Assembly (NCBI RefSeq): GCF_016909155.1
Contig: NZ_JAFBFG010000003.1
Location: 89,565-153,564, forward strand
From: Chryseomicrobium aureum
GTDB taxonomy: Bacteria > Bacillota > Bacilli > Bacillales_A > Planococcaceae
DNA: 64,000 nt
Direction: 5' to 3'
Shown here: piece after piece, positions 61,991-64,000 of the stretch
Layout of the letters: every line of letters begins with the position of its first letter
Numbering within the stretch: the stretch's first letter is position 1
Program-made: the position numbers and the translations under genes
The notes under the pieces: generated by a model
Told to the model about the DNA's origin: nothing
Seen by the model: the letters and a program-made list of their open reading frames with translations, nothing else
Database searches by the model: none

Positions 61991-64000
61991 CTATTTTTGG
62001 AAAAACTCTTCTAATCCTTTAGTAATACCTACTGCTGCTCTTTTTCTAAAATCTGTTGTCTTTAACATCGCTTCTTCAGTCGGATTCGATAAGAACGCCA
62101 ACTCTACTAATACTGCTGGAAGTTCATTGTTTCGAATCACAAAGTAGGTTGCATCTCTAAACCCTCGATTATAAGTTCCAATATTCGCGATAAGATTTGT
62201 TTGAATACTTTGTGCAAGTTGAGCACTTTTAGGGCCATTATAACTCGTTGTTGAATTATAAAATGTTGTTGAACCTCTAGAATCTCGAGAGTAAGAATCT
62301 GCATGAATGCTAACAAACGCATCAAAATCTGTTGTATTTGATAGTGTCGTTCTCTCAACCAACTCGTAGAAAGTGTCATTAGATCTAATCATTAGAACTG
62401 TAGCACCTCTTGCTTCAAGCTCCTGTTTTAGATAAGTTGCTGTTGAAAGATTCACTTCTTTCTCTACTAATCCCGTCACTCCTACTGCACCCGAATCTTT
62501 ACCGCCGTGTCCAGCATCAATGATAATTTTTTTACCGGCTAACCCTTTAGTATGGAGTTTAATAAATACTTCAGTCGCAGTTTTTCTAAACGTGTATGTA
62601 TATCCTGGTGACAATGTAATATCCGCATAACGCGTTCCATTTCCAGATGTACCATATGTGATTGTTCGGACTGCAGGATTTGCTCCATTGACTGGCGCTA
62701 GTGTAGTCATATTTCCGTGGATTCTGAATGTTGAGCTTGACAAAATACTGTACCTGACAGAAACGTCTGTCGAAGTTTTCCACGTTAGATAGGTTTGACC
62801 ATTTCGAACTTCATACTTTCCGTCGAACACTCCTGAGACCGGGAAGTTTGTGATATCTGATGCTAACATCCATCCACGATTACCTCTTGAAGTTTCCACG
62901 TTCCACCAAGTTCCTAATTGTCTTAATAACTGTACAGGCTGAGAAAGAGTTAACGACTCTGAAGTGCCACCTGTAACCGTCGCTGATCTATAGAGGAATG
63001 TAGGCTTCGCTGTATAACGCGTTTCAACTTGCGCTACTAATTCAAACTCCGGTACCCACGCTACTATTGAAGGATTTTGAACTTTATACCACCGAGTGGT
63101 ATCAGTGCTTACTGCAAAATCGACGATTGTGTAATTGGCACCTTGAATACCTGCTCCTACGACTCCACCTGAATAGGAAGGGTTTGAATATAAGAGTGGT
63201 TTTGAACGATTCAAATAGACCGATGAACCTATTTTTAAATCAGGATGCATTTCTACTGAAGAAATTACGGATTCATGAAGATACACAAGCCCATGCTCTG
63301 CATCTCTAATTTGATACCATTTTCCATCCTGTGCATTTACTAGTCCTTGTGCGGTTTTTAAGGTTCCTTGTGACCATTTCGTTGAAATAGAAGCTGTAGT
63401 AGATGGCATCGACCTTACATTTGCCACGGCTACATTTACTCTAATTATGGTTTCCTGTGGAACAACTATTGGCTGGCTAACATATATTGGATCGATTGCA
63501 TTTGCTCTTATCCAGCCCGCAACAGTAGCAGTAAATTGAATTCTATACCACTTTTCACCGTACGCGTTTGTAAAAGTCGCTAATACTGTATAGGATGTGC
63601 CTTTAGTAGCACTTCCCACTACTCGATAATTTTGTTGTGCACCCGAATGGACTGTAGCTGAGGAAATAAGGGTTTTACGATTTAATGGGTCAAATACTTT
63701 GTCTTCTACCCAACCGAATTGGCCAGGGGCATACTCAATCCTGTGCCAAACTTGGCTCGCCGCGTTTGTAAATGTCTGCACGATCGAATAGGTCGTTCCA
63801 ACAGATACGTTTCCTACTACTCGGTAACTGCTTGTCGCGCCTGAGTGAATAGTTCCCGTTTGCTCGGCTTTTTTTAGTAAGGATGGTTTTTCGAATACTT
63901 TGTTCTCTACCCAACCGAATTGGCCAGGGGCATACTCAATCCTGTGCCAAACTTGGCTCGCCGCGTTTGTAAATGTCTGCACGATCGAATAGGTCGTTCC
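61991..64000 (-). CDS. Multi-SH3 N-acetylmuramoyl-L-alanine amidase (5' end beyond window)
   Basis: At least 669 residues visible; the frame is open to the right edge, so the true start lies outside. Several bacterial SH3 repeats (at least five), two of them almost identical, then a C-terminal Amidase_3 domain with zinc ligands in IIDAGHGGKDSG, GLVEKEVNL, SIHADS and Glu of VELAFLSN. LytC/CwlC-type, cleaves the lactyl-alanine bond. Gene order amidase, SH3, SpoIID parallels lytABC-type sets. Confidence 0.9.
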   Translation of the reverse strand, partial: GTTYSIVQTFTNAASQVWHRIEYAPGQFGWVENKVFEKPSLLKKAEQTGTIHSGATSSYRVVGNVSVGTTYSIVQTFTNAASQVWHRIEYAPGQFGWVEDKVFDPLNRKTLISSATVHSGAQQNYRVVGSATKGTSYTVLATFTNAYGEKWYRIQFTATVAGWIRANAIDPIYVSQPIVVPQETIIRVNVAVANVRSMPSTTASISTKWSQGTLKTAQGLVNAQDGKWYQIRDAEHGLVYLHESVISSVEMHPDLKIGSSVYLNRSKPLLYSNPSYSGGVVGAGIQGANYTIVDFAVSTDTTRWYKVQNPSIVAWVPEFELVAQVETRYTAKPTFLYRSATVTGGTSESLTLSQPVQLLRQLGTWWNVETSRGNRGWMLASDITNFPVSGVFDGKYEVRNGQTYLTWKTSTDVSVRYSILSSSTFRIHGNMTTLAPVNGANPAVRTITYGTSGNGTRYADITLSPGYTYTFRKTATEVFIKLHTKGLAGKKIIIDAGHGGKDSGAVGVTGLVEKEVNLSTATYLKQELEARGATVLMIRSNDTFYELVERTTLSNTTDFDAFVSIHADSYSRDSRGSTTFYNSTTSYNGPKSAQLAQSIQTNLIANIGTYNRGFRDATYFVIRNNELPAVLVELAFLSNPTEEAMLKTTDFRKRAAVGITKGLEEFFQK

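Overview
The window looks like chromosome of a low-GC Gram-positive bacterium of the Bacillales. Shine-Dalgarno sites are strong, TTG and GTG starts are frequent, and the genes present (LCP protein, SpoIID/LytB protein, LysM-NlpC/P60 hydrolase, CpsB/CpsD phosphatase-kinase pair, ComM, TRAP uronate operon) fit that group. A Planococcaceae-like genus is a guess from overall flavour, not a demonstrated placement. No tRNA, rRNA, CRISPR array or prophage was seen.

Region 1 (1-8.43 kb, all minus strand) is one hexuronate catabolic operon led by its own LacI-type repressor: repressor, KDG kinase, SIS-domain isomerase, Ldh2-type dehydrogenase, TRAP transporter DctP-DctQ-DctM, zinc dehydrogenase, KDPG aldolase and the start of mannonate dehydratase (uxuA). 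The single promoter carries a cre-like site between -35 and -10 and a perfect 16-bp LacI-type operator just downstream.

Region 2 (8.4-28.4 kb) is an accessory island. It holds a TOTE-like primase-helicase, a PLD-motif nuclease, ComM, a REP-associated tyrosine transposase (RAYT), a stand-alone HsdR-N-type nuclease operon, an unknown two-gene membrane/nuclease-like pair, a SEC-C protein, a nucleotidyltransferase pair and a membrane protein/RelE-like pair. Between these genes lie many short palindromic elements of at least three families: A (core GGTGACAGGCACC), B (127-bp imperfect hairpins) and C (127-128 bp with 13-bp inverted ends). All nine B copies and all three full C copies point the same way, as does the intact RAYT gene. 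Several sit exactly at gene ends, truncate genes or supply promoter -35 boxes. Remnants of two more RAYT genes, an IstA-like fragment and a P-type ATPase fragment show repeated insertion and decay.

Region 3 (28.4-50.4 kb) is a Wzx/Wzy-type surface polysaccharide locus. It encodes UDP-glucuronate and UDP-galacturonate supply (Ugd, CapI-like epimerase, GalU), UDP-N-acetyl-L-fucosamine supply (CapE, CapF, CapG), and a probable bacillosamine-type sugar route (PglF-like dehydratase, DegT aminotransferase, GNAT acetyltransferase) feeding a PglC-like priming transferase. Glycosyltransferases, flippase, polymerase, the Wzz/kinase/phosphatase control set, an SGNH-like protein and an LCP attachment protein complete it. 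The glycosyltransferase-polymerase-flippase part (30.9-35.7 kb) is much more AT-rich than its surroundings, as is usual for exchangeable serotype genes.

Region 4 (50.4-64 kb) is cell envelope. It has a 4xLysM NlpC/P60 hydrolase, a membrane protein of unknown function, an S1C-type serine protease, a second polymerase/asparagine-synthase-like/flippase/Wzz operon without glycosyltransferases, and a LytB/LytC-like set: SpoIID protein, SH3 protein, and a multi-SH3 amidase running off the right edge.
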